Source: Pseudomonadota bacterium (GTDB lineage: Bacteria; Pseudomonadota; Gammaproteobacteria; Steroidobacterales; Steroidobacteraceae). From it: DNA of 15,253 bases. Below, one piece after another: positions 1 through 5,378 of the stretch. The first letter of the stretch is position 1, and each line of letters opens with the position of its first letter. The notes under the pieces are model-generated. The model was not told the origin of the DNA and made no database searches. It saw only the letters and a program-made list of their open reading frames with translations. Where the stretch lies: the NCBI GenBank assembly GCA_018241455.1, contig JAFEDW010000019.1, positions 1 to 15,253 on the forward strand, in the 5' to 3' direction. A program made the position numbers and the translations under genes.

Positions 1-1
1 C

Positions 2-682
2 AATGCGATCGTCGGCGGCGGCTCGCGGCTGCGCGCCGGCGAAATCAGCCTGGCGCACCGCGGCGTGCTGTTCATGGACGAGCTGCCCGAGTTCGACCGG
101 CGCGTGCTCGAGGCCTTGCGCGAACCGCTCGAGTCCGGTGCGATCACGCTGGTGCGCGCGGCCGACCGGCTCGAGTTGCCGGCCGAGTTCCAGCTCGTCG
201 CCGCGATGAATCCCTGTCCCTGCGGCTACCTCGGCGACGATTCGGGCCACTGTCGTTGCGGGGCGCGCCGCGTGCAGCGTTACCGCGATCGCATTTCCGG
301 TCCGCTGCTCGATCGCATCGACCTGCACGTCGAGGTGCCACGCGTCGATACCGTCGAGCTGCACCATGCACCGGCCATGGCCGCCGCGACGGCCAGCGTC
401 GCGGGGCTCGCCGCGCAGGTGCGGCGATCGCGCGAGTTGCAGTACGCGCGCCAGCGCTGCTGCAACGCGCGGCTCGATCAGGCCGGGCTGGCGGCGTATT
501 GCCGCACTGCTCCGGCGGCACAGGCGTTGGTGGAGCGTGTCAGCGAGCAGCTGCGGCTGAGCGCGCGCGGCTATCACCGCCTGCTCCGGGTGGCGCGTAC
601 GATCGCCGACCTGGAAGACGCAGCGCTGCTCGGCCCCGAGCACATCAGCGAGGCCGCGAGCCTGCGCCCGTCGATCGACTAG
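2..682 (+). CDS. comM: ComM/YifB-family Mg-chelatase-like AAA+ ATPase (3' part; 5' end outside window)
   Basis: The last 226 codons are present; the family is about 500 residues long, so slightly more than half is missing upstream. The frame opens with NAIVGGGSRLRAGEISLAH, the YifB segment before Walker B. Walker B itself follows as GVLFMDELPEF. Sensor 1 lies in VAAMNPCPCGYLG, followed by a Cys-rich stretch (CPCG, CRCG) and RISGPLLDRIDLHVEVP, a very conserved family segment. The C-terminal helical lid contains RGYHRLLRVARTIADLE. In naturally competent bacteria ComM is a hexameric helicase that promotes branch migration of incoming DNA during transformation; its role in non-competent species is unclear. 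The stop codon shares a CTAG with the stop of the convergent cytochrome gene. Family is certain; involvement in competence is inference. Confidence 0.95.
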   Translation, partial: NAIVGGGSRLRAGEISLAHRGVLFMDELPEFDRRVLEALREPLESGAITLVRAADRLELPAEFQLVAAMNPCPCGYLGDDSGHCRCGARRVQRYRDRISGPLLDRIDLHVEVPRVDTVELHHAPAMAAATASVAGLAAQVRRSRELQYARQRCCNARLDQAGLAAYCRTAPAAQALVERVSEQLRLSARGYHRLLRVARTIADLEDAALLGPEHISEAASLRPSID

Positions 683-1185
683 CTGCCTTTCTGCACCATG
701 AAATCGACGCCGGCCTTGATCAGCTCGTCGCTGAGGTCGGTGCGGGCACCCTTGGCGGGCATCGCGTTGAATCCTTTCAGCGCATGCTCGTACAGCGTGG
801 CCTTGCCCTTGGCGATGCGCGGCGCCCAGGCGGCGTGGTCGCCGAACTTCGGCGCGCCGATCAGGCCCGGGCCGTGGCAATTCTTGCAGACTGCTTCGTA
901 CAGCGAAGCACCGTCCTTCGGCACCGGCAACGCTGCGCCGGCGGCAGCCTGCGGCGAGGCCTGGATGGCCATCGCGGAATTGTCGGCGCCGGCCACGGCT
1001 TCGCGCGCAAACGGCTTGGTGCGCGCATCGACGCTGGCCACGTACTGTGCGTCCGCGTAGACCTCCGGCACCTCGGTGTGCCCCCCCACCATGCGTGCCA
1101 GCGCGAAGATCGCCAGCGCGACGACGACCAGGCCGCCGATAACCATGCTGAAGGTATTCATGAAATGGGTGTCGTGTTTGCTCAC
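679..1185 (-). CDS. Membrane-anchored mono-haem c-type cytochrome, cytochrome c5-like
   Basis: A protein of 168 residues. A short cytoplasmic head (MSKHDTHFMNTF) precedes one hydrophobic segment at about residues 13-31, with no clear cleavage site, so it is probably a signal anchor. A low-complexity linker to about residue 88 leads into a cytochrome domain with a single haem-binding CKNCH at 100-104. Met142 in GFNAMPAKGA is the likely axial ligand, as in cytochrome c5. It probably carries electrons in the periplasm, anchored to the inner membrane. The start is GTG; it was preferred to the ATG at codon 9 because the MSKHD...F head is usual in this group from memory. No good Shine-Dalgarno is visible. 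A TATAAT box lies about 40 bases upstream. The gene faces comM tail to tail. The redox partner is unknown. Confidence 0.88.
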   Translation of the reverse strand: MSKHDTHFMNTFSMVIGGLVVVALAIFALARMVGGHTEVPEVYADAQYVASVDARTKPFAREAVAGADNSAMAIQASPQAAAGAALPVPKDGASLYEAVCKNCHGPGLIGAPKFGDHAAWAPRIAKGKATLYEHALKGFNAMPAKGARTDLSDELIKAGVDFMVQKGS

Positions 1186-1223
1186 GGTCGGTCCGATGGG
1201 TGGCCAGGAAACGCTGGGCCGGC

Positions 1224-1229
1224 ATTATA
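1224..1229 (-). promoter_or_regulatory. Candidate -10 box for the cytochrome c5-like gene
   Basis: The minus strand reads TATAAT, a perfect sigma-70 -10 hexamer, about 38 bases before the GTG start. No convincing -35 hexamer sits 16-18 bases upstream, so this may be a weak promoter or one helped by an activator. It is the only good -10 between the tRNA gene and the cytochrome gene. Confidence 0.45.
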
Positions 1230-1298
1230 GCGGCAGCGGCGCCACGAAGGGCAGGCCAAGGAGAGACCGGCGGCGACACCGTGCTGCAGGGGATTGGC

Positions 1299-1375
1299 TG
1301 GCGCGCCCGGCGAGATTCGAACTCACGACCCCTGCCTTCGGAGGGCAGTACTCTATCCAGCTGAGCTACGGGCGC
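1299..1375 (-). tRNA. tRNA-Arg, anticodon CCG
   Basis: A complete 77-nt cloverleaf folds by eye on the minus strand. The acceptor stem is GCGCCCG/CGGGCGC, with G discriminator and encoded CCA at 1299-1301. The D arm is GCTC/GAGT. The anticodon stem is CTGCC/GGCAG around loop CTCCGAA, with CCG at 1339-1341. The variable loop has five bases, and the T arm is GTGAG-TTCGAAT-CTCGC. It reads CGG arginine codons, which suits this GC-rich genome. The gene begins 20 bases after the corA stop, so it could be processed from that transcript; a separate promoter would have to lie inside corA. tRNA-Arg genes are frequent integration sites, but no integrase or duplicated 3' end is seen here. Confidence 0.97.
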
Positions 1376-1395
1376 AGGCCCCTAGGGTACCTCAA

Positions 1396-2361
1396 TTACA
1401 GCCAGCCGCGGCGCTTGAAGATCAGGTAGGGGAGCACGGCCGATCCCACCATCAGCCCGAGCGCCCCCATGAAACCCCAGGATTCGTGCGCCCAGGGGAT
1501 GTGGTCGAAGTTCATGCCGTAGATCGCGCCGATCACCGACGGCGGCAGCAGGAACACCGTGACCACCGAAAAGATCTTCAGGATGTTGTTCTGGTCGATG
1601 TTGATCATGCCGAGCGTCGCGTCGAGGATGAACGACACGTTGTTGCCGAGGAACGAGGCGTGGTCGCTCATCGCGACGACATCGCGCGCCTGCGTGCGGA
1701 AGCGCGCGCGCACCTCGTTGCTGAGGTTGACCGAGGTCGCCTGCTGCAGGAAGGTCAGCGCGCGCCCGAGGCTGACCAGGCTCTCGCGCGTCTTGGCGAT
1801 CAGCTCGCCGCTCTGGCCGACGCGCTCGAGCACGGCGCGGAAATCGCGCGGGCCGCCGCGCCGCCGCCGCGTCGGGCGCGTGAACACTTCGGCCGAGATC
1901 GCGTCGAGGTCGGCGCTGACGCGCTCGATGACGTCGGCGACGCGGTTGATGATCGCCTCGAGGAGCCCCGCGAGCACGGCGGGCCCGCTGTTGCAGGTCG
2001 GTCCGTGGCGCTCGGCGTAGCTGATGTAGCGGCGGAACGGCAGCGGGTCGGTGTAGCGGTTGGTGATCAGCCGCCCATCCTTGAGGATGAACGTAACCTG
2101 CGAATTCTGCGGCAGGTCGGTGTCGAGCTTGGTGACGATCGTCGAGGTGAGGTAGACGCCACCATCCTCCTCGTAGAGCCGGTTCGAGGATTCGATCTCG
2201 CGCATTTCCTCGCGCGTCGGCACGTCGATGCCGCATTGCGCCTCGACGGCGCGCTCTTCCTCGGGGGTCGGCTCGAGCAGGTCAATCCAGATGGTATCGG
2301 CCAGGACCGCGTTGCTGACGCTGACCAAACCGTGGGCTTGCAGCGCGTAGCGATGGAGCAT
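1396..2361 (-). CDS. corA: CorA-family magnesium/divalent cation channel
   Basis: A protein of 321 residues, the usual CorA length. A soluble alpha/beta domain (1 to about 150) and a long helical stalk (about 150-260) lead to two transmembrane segments near the C-terminus, about 263-281 and 296-315. The signature YGMNF is at 281-285, at the end of the first membrane helix, and the basic tail KRRGWL follows the second. CorA forms a homopentameric inner-membrane channel for Mg2+, and also Co2+ and Ni2+. The acidic periplasmic loop is short (about DHIPWAHESWG), as expected. The gene starts 23 bases after the dsbA-like stop and is probably in the same transcript. Arg/Lys-rich stalk segment TRPTRRRRGG at 161-170 is somewhat unusual. 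The subgroup (CorA versus ZntB-like) cannot be set by eye, but GMN favours CorA. Confidence 0.93.
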   Translation of the reverse strand: MLHRYALQAHGLVSVSNAVLADTIWIDLLEPTPEEERAVEAQCGIDVPTREEMREIESSNRLYEEDGGVYLTSTIVTKLDTDLPQNSQVTFILKDGRLITNRYTDPLPFRRYISYAERHGPTCNSGPAVLAGLLEAIINRVADVIERVSADLDAISAEVFTRPTRRRRGGPRDFRAVLERVGQSGELIAKTRESLVSLGRALTFLQQATSVNLSNEVRARFRTQARDVVAMSDHASFLGNNVSFILDATLGMINIDQNNILKIFSVVTVFLLPPSVIGAIYGMNFDHIPWAHESWGFMGALGLMVGSAVLPYLIFKRRGWL

Positions 2362-2384
2362 CAGCGACGCGCCGGCACCAGCGC

Positions 2385-3248
2385 CTAGCGGCCTTTTTCG
2401 CTGGCCGCCAGGTCGTTGATGATGCTGATCAGGCGCTCGTGGCCGTTGCAGGTCCGGTCGTTCGGGCGGTCGGCGCAGGCCATGGTCACGTCGGTGATGT
2501 ACTTGCCGTTGATGATGATCGTCGGCACGCCATCGACGTGGTAGCGGTGCACCAGGTCATCGGCCTTCGACAGGTCGGTCTGCACGGTGAACGACTTGTA
2601 GGCGTTGCTGAAATCCGCCTCGCTGATGCCGTGCGCCTTGGCGAAGGCGGCTTGCGCCGAATAGCTCTCGGCATCGTCGCCCTGCGCGTACATGAAGTTG
2701 CGGCGCACGTGCATCTCCTCGAACACCTGGCTGTGCAGCGCGGCTTCCTTGCCCAGCGCTTCGAGCGCGTAGAACAGCCGCGCGTGCGACTGGTGCACCG
2801 GCTGCCAGGTGACCGGCACGCGGCGGAATTCGATGTACGGCGCCTTGGTCTTCAGCCAGGCGGTGAGGAAGGGCTCGAGCGCGTAGCAGTGCGGGCAGCC
2901 GTACCAGAATACTTCGACGACCTCGACCTTGCCGGGCGCTGCTTCGGTCGGCTGCGCCGGCACGACCGGCCGGTAGTTCGTGCCCGCGACCCATTTGCCG
3001 GACGGCAGCTGGCCCGCCGGCGGAAGTGGCGAGACTTTCTCGAGCTTCGATTCCTCGGCCGGCGGTGTCGGCGGCGTGTTGGCGCTCGCGGGCGTGGCGG
3101 CGGGCGCTGCGGCAGGCGCAGCACTTGCCGCGGGCGCGGCCGCCGGCGCAGCCGGGGTTTCGGCGGCGGGAGCACTGGCCGGCTGTTGCGAGCAGGCGGC
3201 GAGCGCCAGCAGCGCCACGGCGACCAGGGTCAATGACTTGATGTTCAT
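2385..3248 (-). CDS. dsbA: DsbA-family thiol:disulfide oxidoreductase, predicted lipoprotein
   Basis: A protein of 287 residues. Residues 1-18 form a lipoprotein signal ending LALAA before Cys19 (lipobox LAAC); Ser20 at +2 would permit outer-membrane sorting. An Ala/Pro-rich tether of about 45 residues (20-65) follows. The thioredoxin-fold domain has FWYGCPHC, with catalytic Cys118 and Cys121, and a cis-proline in GVPTIIING at 240-248. CPHC is the classical oxidising DsbA motif. Two further cysteines, 258 and 267, could form a structural disulfide. It should introduce disulfides into envelope proteins. Its start overlaps the cytochrome c4 stop as TGATG, indicating translational coupling. Typical DsbA is soluble and about 210 residues, so the lipidated, tethered N-terminus is the notable difference. 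Assignment as DsbA rather than DsbL rests on motif and synteny. Confidence 0.92.
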   Translation of the reverse strand: MNIKSLTLVAVALLALAACSQQPASAPAAETPAAPAAAPAASAAPAAAPAATPASANTPPTPPAEESKLEKVSPLPPAGQLPSGKWVAGTNYRPVVPAQPTEAAPGKVEVVEVFWYGCPHCYALEPFLTAWLKTKAPYIEFRRVPVTWQPVHQSHARLFYALEALGKEAALHSQVFEEMHVRRNFMYAQGDDAESYSAQAAFAKAHGISEADFSNAYKSFTVQTDLSKADDLVHRYHVDGVPTIIINGKYITDVTMACADRPNDRTCNGHERLISIINDLAASEKGR

Positions 3249-3907
3249 CAGCGCATGCCCTGCACGTAGGAAGCGAGATTGCGCATGTCCTCATCGGTCA
3301 GGCGCGAGGCGATCGTGTGCATGATGTTGCCGTAGTCGCCGCCGTAGCTGACGCCCTTTTCATTCTTCGCGTAGCGCACATCCGCGCTGTAGGCGTTCAG
3401 TTGCTTGACGACGTACACCGATTGCTGCGCGCGCAACGCCGGATAGCCGGCGGCCGGATTGCCGCGGCCGGTCGGGCCGTGGCAGGCGGCGCAGGCCGGG
3501 ATGCCGCGCGCGGCATCGCCGCCGCGGTAGAGTTTCTCGCCGGCCTGCCAGTACGAGGGATCGGCCTCGAGTCCCGTCGGCGTCTGCGCGGCGTAGTAGG
3601 CCGCGACATTCTCGATGTCCGCATCGCTGAGCATCAGCGCCATCGGCGGCATCATCGCGGCGGCGGTGTCGCCGACCTTGCCGGTGCGGCGCCCGTCGTG
3701 CAGCAGGTGCAGCTGGTGCTCGATGTAGGCGGCATTCTGGCCCGCCAGGCGCGGCCATTCGCTGTTGGTGCTGTTGCCGTTGGGCCCGTGGCAGGCCATG
3801 CAGGTGCCGGCCACCGCGGCGCCCGCTTCGGCAGAACCCTTGGACCAGGAAACCGGCGCCGCGAACAGCAGCAGTGCGCAGCAGGCGAAGCGGAAGGTCG
3901 CGGTCAT
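3248..3907 (-). CDS. Di-haem cytochrome c4
   Basis: A protein of 219 residues counted from the ATG at 3907. A signal peptide (about 1-22, ending VSWSKG) precedes two cytochrome c domains with CMACH at 36-40 and CAACH at 139-143. Candidate axial methionines lie in AMMPPMALM (85-92) and NIMHTIASR (195-202). This two-domain layout is cytochrome c4, a periplasmic electron carrier that feeds cbb3-type oxidases in several proteobacteria. The open frame extends 13 codons further upstream, but the ATG used here is followed directly by the signal peptide and is preceded by a weak GGGAA. The stop overlaps the dsbA-like start by one base. Position between engB and dsbA matches Pseudomonas from memory. 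An ORF antisense to the gene continues into engB and is a shadow. Confidence 0.94.
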   Translation of the reverse strand: MTATFRFACCALLLFAAPVSWSKGSAEAGAAVAGTCMACHGPNGNSTNSEWPRLAGQNAAYIEHQLHLLHDGRRTGKVGDTAAAMMPPMALMLSDADIENVAAYYAAQTPTGLEADPSYWQAGEKLYRGGDAARGIPACAACHGPTGRGNPAAGYPALRAQQSVYVVKQLNAYSADVRYAKNEKGVSYGGDYGNIMHTIASRLTDEDMRNLASYVQGMR

Positions 3908-3937
3908 GATGTTTCCCGTGTCAGTGAGGCCGCAAGA

Positions 3938-3968
3938 ATTGTACACCAGCCCCCGCGCGCACTACATT
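3938..3968. promoter_or_regulatory. Overlapping divergent promoters for cytochrome c4 and engB
   Basis: Minus strand: TACAAT at 3938-3943 is a good -10 for cytochrome c4 and puts the start of transcription about 24 bases before its ATG; no clear -35 is seen. Plus strand: TGTACA at 3940-3945 (four of six matches to the -35 consensus), 17 bases, then TACATT at 3963-3968, would serve engB. The engB -35 and the cytochrome -10 are the same bases, so the two promoters should exclude each other. Confidence 0.4.
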
Positions 3969-3976
3969 CACCGCCC

Positions 3977-4576
3977 GTGAGCACCTACCCGAACGCGGCG
4001 CTGTTGCTGAGCGCCGCGCAGCCGCGCCACTTCCCCGCGGACACCGGCGCCGAAGCGGCCTTTGCAGGACGATCGAACGCCGGCAAGTCCAGCGCCATCA
4101 ATGCACTGACCGGCCGGCGCTCGCTCGCGCGCACCGCCAAGACCCCGGGCCGCACGCGGCTGCTGAATTTCTTCGAGCTGCAGCCCGGCTGCCGCATCGT
4201 CGACCTGCCGGGCTACGGCTACGCCGAGGCCAGCGCCGCGGAGCGCGCGAGCTGGGCGCCGATGATCGAGGCGCTCGGCGCGCGCGCCTCGCTCCGCGGC
4301 CTGTTCCTGATCGTCGACAGCCGTCGCGGGCTGCTCGAGGGCGACGAGGCGCTGATCGCCTGGGCCCAGGGCGCGCACTGCCCGGTGCACGTGCTGCTCG
4401 GCAAATCCGACAAGCTCAAACGGTCCGAGCTGGCGCAAGCGCTGGCCCGCGCGCGCGCCGCGCTCGCCGGCCGCGCGACGGTACAGGCCTTCTCCGCCGT
4501 GGATGGCACTGGCCTCGAAGAGGCGCGCCGGCAGCTGCATCGCTGGTTCCAGCAAATAAAAGGCCCCGGTGGCTAG
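3977..4576 (+). CDS. engB: Ribosome-biogenesis GTPase EngB (YihA/YsxC)
   Basis: A protein of 199 residues, close to the usual 195-210. G1 is GRSNAGKSS at 31-39, the G2 region KTPGRTRLLNFF at 55-66, G3 DLPGYGYAEA at 76-85 and G5 FSA at 172-174. G4 reads GKSD at 142-145 where most family members have TKxD; the Lys and Asp that contact guanine are kept. EngB is an essential GTPase in late 50S subunit assembly. The frame stays open far upstream, but similarity begins at this GTG (VSTYPNAALLLSAAQPRHFP). There is no Shine-Dalgarno, and the candidate promoter would start the mRNA within a few bases of the GTG. The last four codons plus stop form one arm of the terminator of the convergent small RNA. 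Confidence 0.95.
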   Translation: MSTYPNAALLLSAAQPRHFPADTGAEAAFAGRSNAGKSSAINALTGRRSLARTAKTPGRTRLLNFFELQPGCRIVDLPGYGYAEASAAERASWAPMIEALGARASLRGLFLIVDSRRGLLEGDEALIAWAQGAHCPVHVLLGKSDKLKRSELAQALARARAALAGRATVQAFSAVDGTGLEEARRQLHRWFQQIKGPGG

Positions 4577-4653
4577 AAATCTGGGGGGATAAGCCACCGG
4601 GGCACAGAAGCCCGCTTAGGGAGGGAAGCGGGGAGCGCTTTATGGCGCTCACA
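4552..4653 (-). ncRNA. Candidate C-rich trans-acting small RNA, sX13-like, at the Spot 42/ErsA locus
   Basis: The gene-free stretch between engB and the outer-membrane gene holds three tandem minus-strand hairpins. SL1 is GAGCGC-cataaa-GCGCTC (4650-4633). SL2 is CCCGCTT-ccctccct-AAGCGGG (4632-4611), with an eight-base C-rich loop. SL3 has perfect 12-base arms (4603-4592 and 4574-4563), a 17-base loop containing CCCCCC, and then CTTTTATTT. A sigma-E-like promoter would start transcription near 4653, giving about 100 nt. From memory, Spot 42, Pseudomonas ErsA and Xanthomonas sX13 all lie beside polA, and sX13 shows C-rich loops that pair with G-rich sites near mRNA starts. No credible ORF fits. 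Structure and position are seen; homology to sX13 and the mode of action are inference. A shorter or longer 5' end is possible. Confidence 0.7.
4554..4603 (-). terminator. Intrinsic terminator of the small RNA
   Basis: On the minus strand, arms GCCCCGGTGGCT and AGCCACCGGGGC pair perfectly over 12 bases and are followed by CTTTTATTT. No T-run follows the stem on the plus strand, so the terminator serves minus-strand transcripts. One arm (4563-4574) is also the GPGG-stop end of engB. It could also end read-through from the outer-membrane gene and polA. Confidence 0.88.
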
Positions 4654-4658
4654 CTGAA

Positions 4659-4685
4659 TACGAGTGCCGCTCCAGCCGTTAGTTC
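4659..4685 (-). promoter_or_regulatory. Candidate sigma-E/AlgU-type promoter of the small RNA
   Basis: The minus strand reads GGGAACTA (GAACTA at 4685-4680), 16 bases, then TCGTA (4663-4659), about 6 bases before SL1 of the small RNA begins. The sigma-E/AlgU consensus is roughly GAACTT, 16-17 bases, TCTGA. From memory, ErsA in Pseudomonas is AlgU-dependent. No good sigma-70 pair fits this spot; TATTCA at 4660-4655 lacks a -35. Confidence 0.4.
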
Positions 4686-4703
4686 CCTGCCTGCGGGCGA
4701 TAG

Positions 4704-4722
4704 GTTTGTTACAAACGTTACA
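4704..4722. repeat. Small palindrome with direct TTACA repeat upstream of the small RNA
   Basis: The plus strand shows GTTTGT-T-ACAAAC (4704-4716), a near-perfect palindrome, running into a second TTACA: TTACA at 4709-4713 and again at 4718-4722. It overlaps the stop codon of the outer-membrane gene and ends about 20 bases upstream of the sigma-E-like -35. The location suits a regulator-binding site for the small RNA, but no known operator is recognised. Confidence 0.3.
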
Positions 4723-5248
4723 GAAACGTGTAGGTGGCGCCCAACGACAGCATCGTGGGCTTGGCGGCCGCCTGGGCGTCGAAGGCCTCGTATTCGAGCC
4801 GGGCCGACAGCGAACCGAAGTGCAGCTGCACGCCCGCTCCATAGGCCAGGTCGCTCCCGGTGGTGCGGAACGTGCCCAGCGACGGTGCCGAGGCATCGGT
4901 CTTCCACGAAACGTAGCCCAGCTTGCCGTACACATCGACGAGCGGGATCGGCAGGAAGCCCATGACGAAGCCGGCGCCGGCCTTGGTCCGGGCACTCGCC
5001 GCACCGACGTTGGACGTGCCGAGATCGATGTAGTTCAGCTCCACGGCCAGCAGGCTCAGCGCCCGGATGCCGGCGATGACCTTGAATCCCTGGTTGCGGT
5101 CCTTGAAATTGAAATTGCTGTCGCGCAGGCCGCTCTCGGTCTGGCCGAGGGCGGCGCCGACGTAGAAACCGTGGTCGACGCTGAAGGCTTTCGGTGCGGC
5201 ACAGGCGAGAGCCAGCGCGGCGGTCGTGGCAAGGATGCGTGCGTTCAT
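4718..5248 (-). CDS. Small outer-membrane beta-barrel protein (OmpA/OmpW-like fold), function unknown
   Basis: A protein of 176 residues from the ATG at 5248. A signal peptide (1 to about 22, MNARILATTAALALACAAP) is followed by alternating hydrophobic/polar strands: GFYVGAALGQTE, GFKVIAGIRAL, LAVELNYIDLG, AGAGFVMGFLP, VDVYGKLGYVSW, LAYGAGVQLHFG, LSARLEYEAFD and MLSLGATYTFL. Eight such strands fit a small OmpA- or OmpW-like barrel. The chain ends in Leu instead of the usual terminal Phe, with Phe one before last. No ligand or enzymatic residue can be named. The open frame continues upstream to 5362, but only this start gives a signal peptide. It lies between polA and the small RNA; envelope proteins are common targets of C-rich and sigma-E-controlled RNAs, so a regulatory link is possible but unproven. 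Confidence 0.8.
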   Translation of the reverse strand: MNARILATTAALALACAAPKAFSVDHGFYVGAALGQTESGLRDSNFNFKDRNQGFKVIAGIRALSLLAVELNYIDLGTSNVGAASARTKAGAGFVMGFLPIPLVDVYGKLGYVSWKTDASAPSLGTFRTTGSDLAYGAGVQLHFGSLSARLEYEAFDAQAAAKPTMLSLGATYTFL

Positions 5249-5270
5249 CTTGAGGGTCGCTCGATGTGGC

Positions 5271-5288
5271 GGAGCGTGGGTGCGCTCC
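5271..5288 (-). promoter_or_regulatory. Hairpin in the 5' leader of the outer-membrane gene
   Basis: Perfect six-base arms GGAGCG/CGCTCC enclose a six-base loop about 23 bases before the ATG. On the minus strand a TACACT box lies just upstream (about 5298-5303), so a transcript starting there would begin at or near this hairpin. It may influence mRNA stability or translation. No T-run follows, so it is not a terminator. Confidence 0.25.
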
Positions 5289-5378
5289 AGACTGGCCTCA
5301 AGTGTACGGCCCGCCGCAGCGCGCCATCGATTGTCGGCGCGCGGCGACGGTTTACCTGGCATAAGCGCCCGCGCGCCG

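Noticed and set aside
1299..1375. tRNA-Arg as an attachment site of an integrated element
   Set aside because: No integrase, no duplicated tRNA end and no foreign-looking genes lie nearby; flanking genes are ordinary.
1294..2388. Plus-strand open frame across tRNA-Arg and corA
   Set aside because: It crosses a tRNA gene and runs opposite a well-supported corA; no domain is seen.
3317..3976. Upstream extension of the engB frame
   Set aside because: This part is antisense to cytochrome c4; EngB similarity starts only at the GTG at 3977.
4563..4603. Terminator acting on engB (plus strand)
   Set aside because: The stem is symmetrical, but no T-run follows it on the plus strand; the T-rich tail is only on the minus strand.
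4642..4965. Plus-strand open frame of 107 codons over the small-RNA region
   Set aside because: It runs antisense to the outer-membrane gene and the small RNA, with no ribosome-binding site or recognisable composition.
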